Shown: positions 42,413-55,075, numbered from the stretch's first letter. The stretch is DNA of 64,000 bases from Dyella terrae (GCF_022394535.1 NZ_CP089414.1:1984001-2048000); one strand, 5' to 3'. Program-made: numbers and translations. The notes: a model not told the origin generated them from the letters alone.

Positions 42413-43030
42413 ATGTCCCGTACACAGGACATCGTGAAGCTGGAGCGCCGCCGTTTTCTGCGCGCGGCGCTCACAGGAGGAGCGGTTGCTGCCATCGGAG
42501 GCTTTGCACTTCCCGCGCTATTCAAGCGTGGCGCGATAAGCGGTGAGGCGATGGCGGCCACACCTGCAGCCACCGGCGCGGACGTATTGCTGGCCTGCTT
42601 TGCCGACGACGGCCACAAGCTGGGCGTATGCCATGTGCGCAAGCTAGTGCTCAACGATGCCCAATGGCACGAACGGCTAAGCGATGACGCGTACTACGTG
42701 ATGCGCCGTGCGGGTACGGAGCGCGCCTTCAGCGGCCCGCACGAAAAAACAGGACCCGGCCTGTATCGTTGTCCCGCATGCGACACTGCGTTGTTCGACG
42801 CCGCAACGCAGTTCGATTCCGGCACAGGCTGGCCGAGTTTCTGGCAGCCCATCGCCAAGCAGAATGTGATCGAGATCCACGACAGCACGTTTGGCATGGA
42901 CCGCATCGCGGTGACGTGTGCGGGCTGCGATAGCCATCTCGGGCATGTGTTCGACGATGGCCCGCCGCCGACAGGGCTGCGTTATTGCATGAATTCGGTA
43001 GCGATGCGGTTTGTGCCCAGGGCATCGTAG
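42413..43030 (+). CDS. msrB: Tat-exported peptide-methionine (R)-S-oxide reductase
   Basis: 205 residues. The N terminus has a twin-arginine signal (ERRRFLRAALTGG), so the enzyme works in the periplasm, unlike housekeeping MsrB. Zinc cysteines are in YRCPACD and VTCAGCDSHLGHVF; the catalytic Cys is in LRYCMNSVAMRF. The segment GTERAFSGPHEK is family-typical. ATG 42413 has GGAGG six bases upstream. It repairs methionine-R-sulfoxide in exported proteins and probably receives electrons from the DipZ protein encoded just before it. Confidence 0.93.
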   Translation: MSRTQDIVKLERRRFLRAALTGGAVAAIGGFALPALFKRGAISGEAMAATPAATGADVLLACFADDGHKLGVCHVRKLVLNDAQWHERLSDDAYYVMRRAGTERAFSGPHEKTGPGLYRCPACDTALFDAATQFDSGTGWPSFWQPIAKQNVIEIHDSTFGMDRIAVTCAGCDSHLGHVFDDGPPPTGLRYCMNSVAMRFVPRAS

Positions 43031-43108
43031 AACGCGCTTAAGAGATGAGCAGCCGCCGTTAGAGGGCAGCATCACTGCCCTCTCCATCGGGTATACGCGA
43101 GCGCGTTT

Positions 43109-43753
43109 TTACTGTGTTGGCTTTGCCCGATAAGGGGCGAGGACGGATGCGTCCTCGAACAAGCCGCAGGGCAGCAAATAGCGCGGATCCCGACCTTCCG
43201 CGAGCAACTCGCGGATGCGTGTCGCGGAAATCTCCAGCGGCGTCACCGCCAGTTCGATGACTTTGCCTGCTGGCAATTCGTGCAGCTCCCTCGTATCGGT
43301 CGTGCGACGAGGGAGTATCTCCACGGCCAGATCCACGGACCACTTGGCATCGATACCGGGGCGATTGAGTACGCCAATATGTGCATAGTCAAACAGATCG
43401 CGCCAGCTCTGCCAGCTCGGCAGGCCCGCGAATGCATCGGCGCCTAGCAGCAGGACCAGCGGTCGCTCGCCCAGTTCATCGCGCAGTTCGCGCAAGGTGT
43501 CGATGGTGTAGGACGGACCTTCGCGACGCAGTTCGCGCGTATCCAAGGTGAGGCGGTCCTGCCCTTGCAATGCCGCCTTCAGCATCGCCACGCGCTGTGC
43601 CGGCGATGCGGTGGGCGCGTTGCGATGTGGAGGCACGTGCGCGGGCATCAGGCGCACGTCGGCATCGAGCAGTTCAGACGCCTCCCAGGCTACGCTGAGA
43701 TGGCCCAGGTGCACCGGATCGAAGGTGCCACCAAAGAGCGCGAGCGGCTTCAT
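43109..43753 (-). CDS. nadD: Nicotinate-nucleotide adenylyltransferase
   Basis: 214 residues. Nucleotidyltransferase signature LFGGTFDPVHLGHLSVA at the N terminus, MPAHVPPHR, LLLGADAFAGLPSWQSW, and the second signature SATRIRELLAEG. It makes deamido-NAD from nicotinate mononucleotide and ATP. Its ATG overlaps the holA stop by four bases, so the two are coupled. rsfS normally follows; here an accessory block intervenes. Confidence 0.95.
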   Translation of the reverse strand: MKPLALFGGTFDPVHLGHLSVAWEASELLDADVRLMPAHVPPHRNAPTASPAQRVAMLKAALQGQDRLTLDTRELRREGPSYTIDTLRELRDELGERPLVLLLGADAFAGLPSWQSWRDLFDYAHIGVLNRPGIDAKWSVDLAVEILPRRTTDTRELHELPAGKVIELAVTPLEISATRIRELLAEGRDPRYLLPCGLFEDASVLAPYRAKPTQ

Positions 43754-44760
43754 GCCAGTGCGCCGGCCGCCCGTGGTTCGGCGATGGCGGCGATCAGGCG
43801 CTCGGCTTCCAGCCAGGCATTGCCCTGCTCACGCCCTTTTGCCATACGGTCGATACGTGCCGCGCGCGCGAGGCACTGCAACCAGTGCTCGCGCGGTGCA
43901 CGACGCAGTGCCTTGCGGAACAACTGCTCGCGTGCCGGCCAAAGGCGTTCGGCGCGGGCCTGCGCAGCGAAATCGCGCGCGTTGGCAAGCCGAAGCGCGA
44001 GCTGCAATTGATTGACCAACCAGCCCATCAGGCCGATCAACTCTTCGCCCTCTGCATGCAGGCCAGCGAGGATGTGCAACGCGCGCCCGCCGTCGCCCGC
44101 GAAGGCCGCATCGGTGAGTTTGAACGCATCGTAGCGGGCACTATCGGCGACAAGGTTTTCCATTTCCTTCGCATCGATCTTGCCTTGGCCGTGCAGCACG
44201 ACCAGCTTGTCGATTTCCTGCGCCGCCGCCAACAAATTGCCCTCGACGCGCTCGGCCAGCAGCATCGCTGCGTCCGGTGTGGCCGACAGCCCGCGCGAGG
44301 TGAGGCGTGCGCCAATCCATGACGCCCATTCGTTTGGCCGGGGTGCGTTGAACACCACCAAAGCACCGGCTGCATCGAGGTTCTTGGTCCAGGCGCCTTC
44401 GTGCTTGCTGCTCCAGTCCATCGCGGTGATCAGCAAGGTGACATCCGGCGGCGGGTTGGCGCAGAACTCGTTGATGGCCTTGGCGCCCTCGGTACCGGGA
44501 CGGCCGGTAGGCAGGCGCAGATCCAGCAGGCGACGGGTGGCGAACAAGGACATGCCTGCCGCAGCACGCGCCAAGTCGTCCCAATCGAAGTGGTTGCCTA
44601 CGTCCAGCACCTCGCGCTCGGCATAGCCGAGCTTGCGCGCCTGGGCACGGAGGGCATCCGCGGCCTCCAGCACCAGCAGCTCCTCGCCCGCCAGCAGATA
44701 CACCGGCAACAGGTGATCAGCGGCTAGCGATTTCTGCCATTGCGTGGCGTTGAGCGGCAT
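43750..44760 (-). CDS. holA: DNA polymerase III subunit delta
   Basis: 336 residues. The clamp-loader delta subunit opens the beta clamp during replication. Family features: LLPVYLLAGEELLVLEAADALR at the N terminus, FDWDDLARAAAGMSLFATRRLLDLRLP, LITAMDWSSKHEGAWTKN, ARYDAFKLTDAAFAGD and the C-terminal collar domain. It lies between lptE and nadD in the order common to gammaproteobacteria, 15 bases from the lptE stop. Confidence 0.95.
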   Translation of the reverse strand: MPLNATQWQKSLAADHLLPVYLLAGEELLVLEAADALRAQARKLGYAEREVLDVGNHFDWDDLARAAAGMSLFATRRLLDLRLPTGRPGTEGAKAINEFCANPPPDVTLLITAMDWSSKHEGAWTKNLDAAGALVVFNAPRPNEWASWIGARLTSRGLSATPDAAMLLAERVEGNLLAAAQEIDKLVVLHGQGKIDAKEMENLVADSARYDAFKLTDAAFAGDGGRALHILAGLHAEGEELIGLMGWLVNQLQLALRLANARDFAAQARAERLWPAREQLFRKALRRAPREHWLQCLARAARIDRMAKGREQGNAWLEAERLIAAIAEPRAAGALA

Positions 44761-44775
44761 GGTCCGGTGGCGTAC

Positions 44776-48215
<3,440 letters not shown>

Positions 48216-48257
48216 TCATCGCCAAACGGTGGCAAAACGGCGCCAGAACAAGATCTT

Positions 48258-48287
48258 CTGCAGGAGTGCACGGATGCGCTCCTGCAG
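48258..48287 (-). terminator. Hairpin after pqiC
   Basis: CTGCAGGAG (48258-48266) pairs with CTCCTGCAG (48279-48287) around a 12-base loop. It lies 11 bases after the pqiC stop on the minus strand; the sequence beyond, AAGATCTTGTTC, is only weakly T-rich. Confidence 0.55.
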
Positions 48288-48297
48288 GTGCAGAGGC

Positions 48298-48912
48298 TCA
48301 GCCCTCGGGGCAGCGGGCCGACTGCCCAGCCGCAACTGCGCCGGCCACGGCGCCGATCTGGCTGGCGAGGCGGTTGATCGCCTGCTGATGGCCTTGCACC
48401 AGGGCGTCATACCCCTCGCTCACCGTTTCATTGATGCGGCTGGTGCAGGCCAGCGGATCACCGCCCTTCAACGGGCGCACGCTCCAGGCCGCATCGATAT
48501 ACGCGTAGCTGCCCGGCACGGAGTCGAAGCGCCGCACATCGAGCTTGATGCGGACCGTGGACTGGCCCTCGCTGGGCAGGCCGGTGACATCCTGGGCGCG
48601 GAAATCCCGGGTGAGGTCGGCGGACAGCGCCCCGCGCACCTCGTCGCCGAGCGGCGCAATCCAGCGCTGGCCCTGCAGCACGGCCACGCCCTGCCCGCCC
48701 TGACGCACCACCATTTGTGGCTGATCAACCTGTGCCGGCACAGTGACCGGCAGCAGTTCGAACTGGAACGGTCGTGAAGAAGGCGCCGACGTAGCATCAC
48801 CACCGGCCGGAGGCACCAACGTGTAGTAGCGCACGGGCGGCACCGAACCGCAGGCACCCAGTACCAGCGCCAGTCCGGCGATGGCCAGGTTCAGAGTTCC
48901 CCAGCGGGTCAT
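48298..48912 (-). CDS. pqiC: PqiC-type lipoprotein (ABC-type transport auxiliary lipoprotein)
   Basis: 204 residues. Lipobox VLGACGS (Cys about residue 21), then the family start PPVRYYTLVPP and IAPLGDEVRGALSADL, and DVRRFDSVPGSYAYIDAAWSV. PqiC anchors the PqiB tunnel at the outer membrane for lipid transport. The ATG overlaps the pqiB stop by four bases. Last gene of a four-gene operon. Confidence 0.92.
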   Translation of the reverse strand: MTRWGTLNLAIAGLALVLGACGSVPPVRYYTLVPPAGGDATSAPSSRPFQFELLPVTVPAQVDQPQMVVRQGGQGVAVLQGQRWIAPLGDEVRGALSADLTRDFRAQDVTGLPSEGQSTVRIKLDVRRFDSVPGSYAYIDAAWSVRPLKGGDPLACTSRINETVSEGYDALVQGHQQAINRLASQIGAVAGAVAAGQSARCPEG

Positions 48913-50588
48913 GGCTTGCTCCCTTGTGTTGGCGCGTCCTGCGGCGGAGGCGGCAGCGGTGCCTGTAATGGCTTGTCGTCGGCACGGCGGCCACGCAGCA
49001 GCGCGTCCGGATGGTCGCCCAGATAATCGGTCAACACGCGCAGCGAACGCGCGGCGCGCTGCAGCTCCTGCAGACTGCCACCGAGGTTCTGCTGCAACTG
49101 CGAGTCCGGCGCGAAAGCGTTGTTGGCGTTGCCCAGGGTCTTCTGCGCGCCTTGCAGCGTGGTTTTCACTTCAGGCAATACGCTGCCGTTGACCTGTTGC
49201 AGCGTCTTGTGCAGCTCGCTCAGCGTGTCGTTGAGGTTGTTGCCGATGCTGTCGAACGGAACCTTCTGGATCTTGCTGACGATGTCGGCGATCTGCTGCT
49301 GGATCTTGTCGAAGTCACCCGGTGCCGTCGGAATTTCCAGCGGCTTGGCGCGACCGTCGAACTCAACCTTCGGCGCCTTGGGCAGAAAGTCCATAGCGAT
49401 ATAGAGCTGTCCCGTGAGCAGGTTGCCGGTGCGGGCCTGCGCACGCAGGCCATGGTCGACCAGGCGCCCCATCATCTGCGACATCTGCTCGTCGTCACCC
49501 TGCGCCTTCGCCAGGGCCATCAACTTGTCATGCGCTTTGCCAAGGCGTGCGGGGTACACGACCGCGCCCACAATGGTCGGGAAAGTCTGGGTCTTCTCAT
49601 CGAAGTCGAGGTTGATCGACACCACCCGGCCAAACGGCACGCCCAGGAACTCCACCGGCGCGTCCACGGTCAGGCCGCGCAGCGATTGGCTGAAGCGCAT
49701 GCGGATGTAACGCGGCTCCCCGTCCGGCGGTGCCATGGCCGTCGCCATGTTGTTGAACAAGGTGAAGGCGTCGTTCTCTTGCGCGGGGGAGGCGTCGTGC
49801 GGCCCCGGCGGATCCTGGAATGCCACGCCGCCCGCCAGCACGGTGGCGAGCGACTGCGTGTTCACCTTCAGGCCATCGGCGCCCAGCGACACATCTACGC
49901 CGCTGGCGTTCCAGAAGCGCGAGGAGGTGGTGACGAATTGGTCGCTGGGTGCATCAATGAAAATCTGCAGCGTGACGCCCTTGCCATCCTTGTTGAGGTG
50001 GTAGGAAGACACCCGACCCACCTGGATGCGGCGGAAGTAGATGGGCGAGCCGATATCCAGCGAGCCGAGGTCGTCGGCATGCAAGTCGAAGGTTTTGCCC
50101 GGCGCGCCATGCGTCACCGGTGGAGGGGATTCCAGGCCGACGAAGTCGTCCTTGGGTTCCTGTGACTGGCCCACGTCCGCGCCGATGAACGCACCGGACA
50201 GCAGCGTGTCGATGCCGGAGACGCCACCCAGGCCAATCCGCGGACGCACCACCCAGAAGCGCGAGTCCGCCGTGGCGAAGCTCTTGGCGCTCTTTTCCAG
50301 CGCCACCTTGGCCACCACGTGGGTGCGGTCCTCGCTCAGCCGCACAGTGGTGACCTTGCCGATCACCACGCTTTTGTATTTGACCGGCGTCTTGCCAGGG
50401 TCCAGCCCCTCTGCGCTCTGGAAGCTCACGCTGATGGTGGGGCCGGCATCGGACCATGCGTGGATCACCAGCGAAAGGCCCACCAGCGCCGCGATGATCG
50501 GCACCAGCCAAACCAATGAGGCGTTGATGCGCGGCCGCTGTACTACGGGCTCGGGCAGGCCTTCGGCGATATTCTTGTCATCAGTCAT
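48909..50588 (-). CDS. pqiB: PqiB, MCE-domain intermembrane tunnel protein
   Basis: About 559 residues from ATG 50588 (MTDDKNIAEGLPEP), with AGAGA upstream; ATG 50603 would add five residues. One membrane anchor (SLVWLVPIIAALVGLSLV) is followed by three MCE/MlaD domains (ISVSFQSAEGLDPGKTPVKYK; FDLHADDLGSLDIGSPIYFRRI; IRMRFSQSLRGLTVDAPVEFLG) and a long helical segment (about 430-530) that forms the tunnel needle. It spans the periplasm in lipid transport. The start overlaps the upstream pqiA-type gene. Confidence 0.93.
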   Translation of the reverse strand: MTDDKNIAEGLPEPVVQRPRINASLVWLVPIIAALVGLSLVIHAWSDAGPTISVSFQSAEGLDPGKTPVKYKSVVIGKVTTVRLSEDRTHVVAKVALEKSAKSFATADSRFWVVRPRIGLGGVSGIDTLLSGAFIGADVGQSQEPKDDFVGLESPPPVTHGAPGKTFDLHADDLGSLDIGSPIYFRRIQVGRVSSYHLNKDGKGVTLQIFIDAPSDQFVTTSSRFWNASGVDVSLGADGLKVNTQSLATVLAGGVAFQDPPGPHDASPAQENDAFTLFNNMATAMAPPDGEPRYIRMRFSQSLRGLTVDAPVEFLGVPFGRVVSINLDFDEKTQTFPTIVGAVVYPARLGKAHDKLMALAKAQGDDEQMSQMMGRLVDHGLRAQARTGNLLTGQLYIAMDFLPKAPKVEFDGRAKPLEIPTAPGDFDKIQQQIADIVSKIQKVPFDSIGNNLNDTLSELHKTLQQVNGSVLPEVKTTLQGAQKTLGNANNAFAPDSQLQQNLGGSLQELQRAARSLRVLTDYLGDHPDALLRGRRADDKPLQAPLPPPPQDAPTQGSKP

Positions 50589-51204
50589 CGAAGTCTCTGC
50601 CATCCCAGATCAAACGCGGATCGAACGTCATCGAGGCGATCATGGTAATCACCACGGTGAGGCCGAAGAACACTACACCAGGCAGGGGTTCCACCTGGCT
50701 GAAGAAACCGAACTGCACCAGCGCGGTGAGCAGCGCCACCACGAATACGTCCAACATCGACCAGTAGCCGATGAACTCCACCAGCCGGTAGAGCTTCGAC
50801 CGCTGACGCTGCGCCCACTTGCTGCCCCGCTGCGAGCTGATCAGCAGCAGGCTCAGCGCGAAGAATTTCAGCACCGGCACCATGATGCTTGCGGTGAAGA
50901 CGATAATGGCGAGATCGGGCGATCCCTTGACCCACAATTCGATGATTCCGCTAAGAATGGTGTTGTCATCGACATCGCCCAAGCTCACCGTGCGCATGAT
51001 GGGCAGCACGTTGGCGGGCACGTAGAACATGAAGGCCGCGATCAACAGTGCCCAGGTGCGGGTATAGCTGCTCGACTTGCGCTTGTGCAGTACCGAGCCA
51101 CAACGCGGACACACAGCGTTGTCGCCCTTGACGTCCCGGCAGACCAGCCGGCAGACATGGCAACCGATCAGGCCGAGGTCGCTGGCGCGGGGCAAGTCGG
51201 TCAT
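50581..51204 (-). CDS. pqiA: PqiA-family membrane protein, second half-size copy
   Basis: 207 residues: a zinc ribbon (GCHVCRLVCRD...CPRCGSVLHKR) followed by four membrane helices (AFMFYVPANVLPIM, DLAIIVFTASIMVPVLKFFAL and others). It corresponds to one of the two repeats of E. coli PqiA, which is a single protein of twice this length. It starts four bases inside the end of the previous gene and overlaps the pqiB start. With the gene upstream it should make the inner-membrane part of the Pqi system. Confidence 0.9.
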   Translation of the reverse strand: MTDLPRASDLGLIGCHVCRLVCRDVKGDNAVCPRCGSVLHKRKSSSYTRTWALLIAAFMFYVPANVLPIMRTVSLGDVDDNTILSGIIELWVKGSPDLAIIVFTASIMVPVLKFFALSLLLISSQRGSKWAQRQRSKLYRLVEFIGYWSMLDVFVVALLTALVQFGFFSQVEPLPGVVFFGLTVVITMIASMTFDPRLIWDGRDFDD

Positions 51205-51842
51205 GCCGGCGTCTCCTCAGTGAGATCCCACAGGCGGCGCACGTCGATGCTGGAGAACGCGGTGATGATGAGCATCAGCACACCATAGGCGAAGATGCCC
51301 GGGTTGGGCAGCACGTCGAAATACATATGGGCCTTGACGATGGCCACCAGCGCGCCGAGCACGAACACTTCGCTCATGGTCCATGGGCCGATGCGGTAAA
51401 GCAGCACCATCACCGCACGGAACCCGGGCGCGCGCCGTCGCTGGCGGGCAAACAGCAAGACCCAGAACAGCAAACTCATTTTCAGGATGGGAAAGAAGAA
51501 CAAGGTCAGTGCGGCAATGACCGCCACTACTTGTGAATGCTCCTGCCACATCATCGTGATGCAGCCCCACAGCGTGGCGCTGATCAGCTGGCCGTTGAGC
51601 CCCAGCGTCACGATGGGCCAGATGTTGGCCTGCACGAAAGCGATCATCGCCGTGATCACAAGTGCCAGCATGCCGTTCACATTCAGGCTGTGATGCCGGG
51701 CGAGGATGGCGTCGCAGCGCGCGCAACGTGCCACTTCGCCACGGGCCAGCTTGCGACGACGGTATACCGTGTCGCAGTGCTCGCAGATCCACAGAGTGGG
51801 TGGGGCGATGGCGGGCTTGATGCCTTGCGGTGGCATGGTCAT
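51201..51842 (-). CDS. pqiA: PqiA-family membrane protein, first half-size copy
   Basis: 213 residues: a zinc ribbon (LWICEHCDTVYRRR...CARCDA) then four membrane helices, with ITAMIAFVQANIWPIVTL in the first and LKMSLLFWVLLFARQRR in the third. It matches the N-terminal half of E. coli PqiA. The next gene encodes the second half; the TGA of this gene overlaps that ATG. First gene of pqiA-pqiA-pqiB-pqiC. Confidence 0.9.
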   Translation of the reverse strand: MTMPPQGIKPAIAPPTLWICEHCDTVYRRRKLARGEVARCARCDAILARHHSLNVNGMLALVITAMIAFVQANIWPIVTLGLNGQLISATLWGCITMMWQEHSQVVAVIAALTLFFFPILKMSLLFWVLLFARQRRRAPGFRAVMVLLYRIGPWTMSEVFVLGALVAIVKAHMYFDVLPNPGIFAYGVLMLIITAFSSIDVRRLWDLTEETPA

Positions 51843-51983
51843 GTGGTGATTTTCGCAAATATCCGAGCTTTCGCCGATAGGGTTCGGTCAGATGGCCTCC
51901 AGCGGGCCAGCGGCGGGGGTTCGCAACCTTGATATGCTGGCCGGTGCCCTGATGTGGAGGGCATCCGTCAACGGGAGTTCCCA

Positions 51984-52850
51984 GTGAGTGCCACAACCGC
52001 CGATACGCATGTTTTTGACGTGCGCGAGGACAATTTCGAAACCGAGGTGCTGCAGGCCTCGCTGACCACGCCGATCCTGGTGGACTTCTGGGCGGAATGG
52101 TGCGGCCCGTGTAAGACATTGGGCCCGATGCTGGAGAAGCTCGCTGGCGAGTTCAACGGCGCGTTCCGGCTGGCCAAGGTGGACGTGGACAAGTCGCAGC
52201 AATTGGCGGCCATGTTCGGCATCCGCAGCATTCCCACGGTGATGCTGGTCAAAGATGGCCAGATCGTCGATGGCTTTGCAGGCGCTCTGCCCGAAGGCCA
52301 GTTGCGTGAATTCCTGCAACGGCATGTACAGGCGCTCGACGGCGCGGCCAATGACCATGACGTGGAAGTTGTACCGGAATCGCCGGAAGAGGCCATCAAT
52401 CGCCTGCAACAGGCCATTGCCGCCGAACCCGAGCAGGCCGAACTGAAGCTGGATCTCGCGCTGGCGTTGATGCGCGCGGGCCATGCGGATGCGGCCGAGG
52501 CAGAGCTGAGCTCGCTGCCTGCCAACCTTGCCACCGACGCTCGCGCCGTGCGCCTGCGCAGCCAGCTCGACCTTGCCCGTGCGTTGGCCGGCGCACCGTC
52601 GCTGCCCGAATTGCAGCAGCGCGTGCAGGCGGATGCCGGTGACTGGGCCGCCCGCGATCTGCTGGGCGTGCGCCTGCTGCTGGAGGGTGACGCCGCTGCC
52701 GGTCTGGATCAGTTCCTTGCCATCCTTGGGAAAGCGCGCGACTGGAATGATGGCCAGGCCAAGAAGCGCCTGCTGGCTGCGTTCACTACCCTCGATGACG
52801 CCGAGCTGGTGGGTAGCTACCGCCGTCGCATGGCGTCCTTGTTGTTCTGA
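51984..52850 (+). CDS. cnoX: Chaperedoxin CnoX (thioredoxin plus TPR)
   Basis: 288 residues from a GTG at 51984 with GGGAG six bases upstream. The thioredoxin domain (about 1-115) has the active site FWAEWCGPCKTLGP and the cis-Pro loop RSIPTVML. A TPR region follows (about 128-288; SPEEAINRLQQAIAAEPEQAELKLDLALALMRAGHADAAEAEL). This layout is YbbN/CnoX, a holdase that protects clients from oxidation and passes them to GroEL. Unlike E. coli CnoX, which has SxxC, this one keeps CGPC and may be an active thiol reductase. Confidence 0.92.
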   Translation: MSATTADTHVFDVREDNFETEVLQASLTTPILVDFWAEWCGPCKTLGPMLEKLAGEFNGAFRLAKVDVDKSQQLAAMFGIRSIPTVMLVKDGQIVDGFAGALPEGQLREFLQRHVQALDGAANDHDVEVVPESPEEAINRLQQAIAAEPEQAELKLDLALALMRAGHADAAEAELSSLPANLATDARAVRLRSQLDLARALAGAPSLPELQQRVQADAGDWAARDLLGVRLLLEGDAAAGLDQFLAILGKARDWNDGQAKKRLLAAFTTLDDAELVGSYRRRMASLLF

Positions 52851-52856
52851 ACCTCC

Positions 52857-52888
52857 GGGCCGGCATCACCACTGGGTGATACCGGCCC
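52857..52888. terminator. Bidirectional hairpin between cnoX and the S9 peptidase gene
   Basis: GGGCCGGCATCACC (52857-52870) pairs with GGTGATACCGGCCC (52875-52888) with one mismatch, directly after the cnoX stop and just before the end of the convergent peptidase gene. No long T run. Confidence 0.6.
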
Positions 52889-52894
52889 CTCCCC

Positions 52895-54889
52895 TCACGG
52901 TGAGCCGGCGGCCACCGAACCACCTGTTCCAATGTTGCGGCCCAGGAACTGCGTGACGCGCTGGAGCAACTCCGCGTTGTTCTTTTCGTCGTAGAACCCG
53001 TGCCCTTCATCGGCCTTGTACAGCCACTCATAAGCAATGCTGCGCTTATCCAGTGCGGCACGCATGTGCTGGGCATGTATCGGTGGGACGCGTACATCTT
53101 TGCCACCGGCGATAAGCAGAACGCTGGCTTTCAGGCGATCCACCTGATTCACCGGTGACGCGGCAGACAAGGCCTGCTCGTCGTTACCCAGTCTTGAGCG
53201 CCAGAAGCTCCGTGCCGATGTGTTTTCCGAACCATCGCCCTGCGTAAGCATCAGTGGCAGGTCATACACGCCAACGTAGCCGATCGCGCAACGGTAAAGA
53301 TCGGGCTCCTTCATGACACCTTCGAGCGCCGCATAGCCGCCATAGCTGCCGCCAAAGATGCAGACATGACCTTGCGTGGTGATCCCCTGCTTGATCGCCC
53401 ATTGCGTGGCATCGGTGACGTCGTCCTGCATTTTGCCGCCCCACTCGCGATAGCCAGCCGCCATGAATCCGTCACCGTAGCCGCCCGAGCCCCGGTAATT
53501 CACCTGCAGCACGGCATAACCGTGCGTGGCCAGCGCCTGCACCGTGGGGTCGTACTCCCAGTAGTCGCGAATACCGAAAGGTCCACCATGGATAAACATC
53601 ACCAAGGGGAGATGCTTCGCCTCTTCCTTGCCGGGCGGCATGCTGAGGTAGCCGTGGATGGTGAGCCCGTCACGCGCCTTGAACTCAATCGGCTGCATGG
53701 CCGCCATCTGGTTGGGCTTGATCCAACTTGCTCGCTGCAGTAGTGCTTTCGCCTGACCGGTGGTGTTGTCCCATAGGTAAAACGTACCCGGATCCATGGA
53801 CGAGTACGCCAGCGCGATCGCTTTGCTGCCATCGCGCGAATGCGACACGAAGCGAACACTCTCGCCCGGCATCGAGCGTGACAGCAAACCCATCGCCTTC
53901 ATGGTGTCGGAGCCGGGAACGAACGCCTCGGCCGTTGGCGCATCCGGATCGGAATACGCGCCGACCACATCCATGCCGTCGAGCGTATAAATGAGCCGCG
54001 TCATTTCGGTAGTGGCGCTGCTCCATACCGGCTCGCCCAACTTCTGGGTGGCGATATCCCACAGACAGAGCGCGGCCACCTTGCCGGGGGCCGCGCAGGT
54101 CATGTACACCTTGCTATCGTCGCGGCTGAAATCGATAGGCAACGGCACGGATTTTTCGGTCGAGCCCTGGAACAGCAGGGTCCACGGCTTGCCGTCTCCC
54201 TCACGGTAATACACCGCCGGGTAGGCGTGACTGTCATAGCCTTCCGCGAAACGCACATTCCCATGGTTGTCGGTGACGAACCTCGCGTTGCGTAACGGCG
54301 CCTTGCCCAACGGCCGCTTGGAACCGTCATTGACGTCGAGCAGGTAAATGTCTTCGAAAGCGCCTTCAGCGCCGGTTTCCCAGGGTGTAACGGCGATCAG
54401 GATGTGCTTGGGATCATCGCGCACCGTAGCTATGACCTGCGCACTGGCACGCTCGGACTCCGCATGCTGGATATGGCTGCCGCCCCTATCGTTGCCCCCT
54501 GCGCGATAACCAAACAAGAGTTTCGGATTGGTCCCATCACCATCGACGGCGAAGATCTCGCCAGTGCTGAATGGACGATCCCAGCCGGACACCTTGGTAC
54601 CTTCTGTATAGACCACGCGGTTGTCGCTGGCCCACCAGAAGTTGACGATCTGGTTGCCCTCGCGCGGCGTAACCATGCCGCCTTTCATGGTGTCGAGATC
54701 AAACAGCGCCAACAACGGTTTGTCCTTGACCACCGTTGCCGCAGCGATGTGATGACCATCGGGCGAGATCTTCACCTCGCTGTATTGCAGATGGCGCGCA
54801 AGGTCTTCAAACGCGACGCCTGAGGCAAATACCGGATACGACAAAACACTGAGCACGCAGAAGGCTGCGCGCCGAATTCCGTTTTTCAT
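52895..54889 (-). CDS. Exported S9-family prolyl oligopeptidase-like peptidase
   Basis: 664 residues from ATG 54889, which has GGAGAGGGGAC upstream and starts a signal peptide (MKNGIRRAAFCVLSVLSYPVFAS). A beta-propeller domain (about 30-390; VKISPDGHHIAAATVVKD) precedes an alpha/beta-hydrolase domain. The nucleophile Ser is in FGGSYGGYAALEGV, the Asp in GGKDVRVPPIHAQHM and the His in DEGHGFYDEKNNAELL. The family cleaves oligopeptides. Probably periplasmic peptide turnover. Confidence 0.92.
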   Translation of the reverse strand: MKNGIRRAAFCVLSVLSYPVFASGVAFEDLARHLQYSEVKISPDGHHIAAATVVKDKPLLALFDLDTMKGGMVTPREGNQIVNFWWASDNRVVYTEGTKVSGWDRPFSTGEIFAVDGDGTNPKLLFGYRAGGNDRGGSHIQHAESERASAQVIATVRDDPKHILIAVTPWETGAEGAFEDIYLLDVNDGSKRPLGKAPLRNARFVTDNHGNVRFAEGYDSHAYPAVYYREGDGKPWTLLFQGSTEKSVPLPIDFSRDDSKVYMTCAAPGKVAALCLWDIATQKLGEPVWSSATTEMTRLIYTLDGMDVVGAYSDPDAPTAEAFVPGSDTMKAMGLLSRSMPGESVRFVSHSRDGSKAIALAYSSMDPGTFYLWDNTTGQAKALLQRASWIKPNQMAAMQPIEFKARDGLTIHGYLSMPPGKEEAKHLPLVMFIHGGPFGIRDYWEYDPTVQALATHGYAVLQVNYRGSGGYGDGFMAAGYREWGGKMQDDVTDATQWAIKQGITTQGHVCIFGGSYGGYAALEGVMKEPDLYRCAIGYVGVYDLPLMLTQGDGSENTSARSFWRSRLGNDEQALSAASPVNQVDRLKASVLLIAGGKDVRVPPIHAQHMRAALDKRSIAYEWLYKADEGHGFYDEKNNAELLQRVTQFLGRNIGTGGSVAAGSP

Positions 54890-55075
54890 TTGTCCCCTCT
54901 CCTGTGCGGCGACACCCCTCGCGTCGCCGGCGGAAGTATAGGCACGAAATTCCGCCGAGGTGAAAGCAGAACACGGCATTTCCGTGCTTTCCTTCGGCTT
55001 GATCAGTGAACCCTCACGCATGCCATACGCATGCGTATGTTTCGGCTATAGTTAGCCTCCCGTCATCGCCCCACT

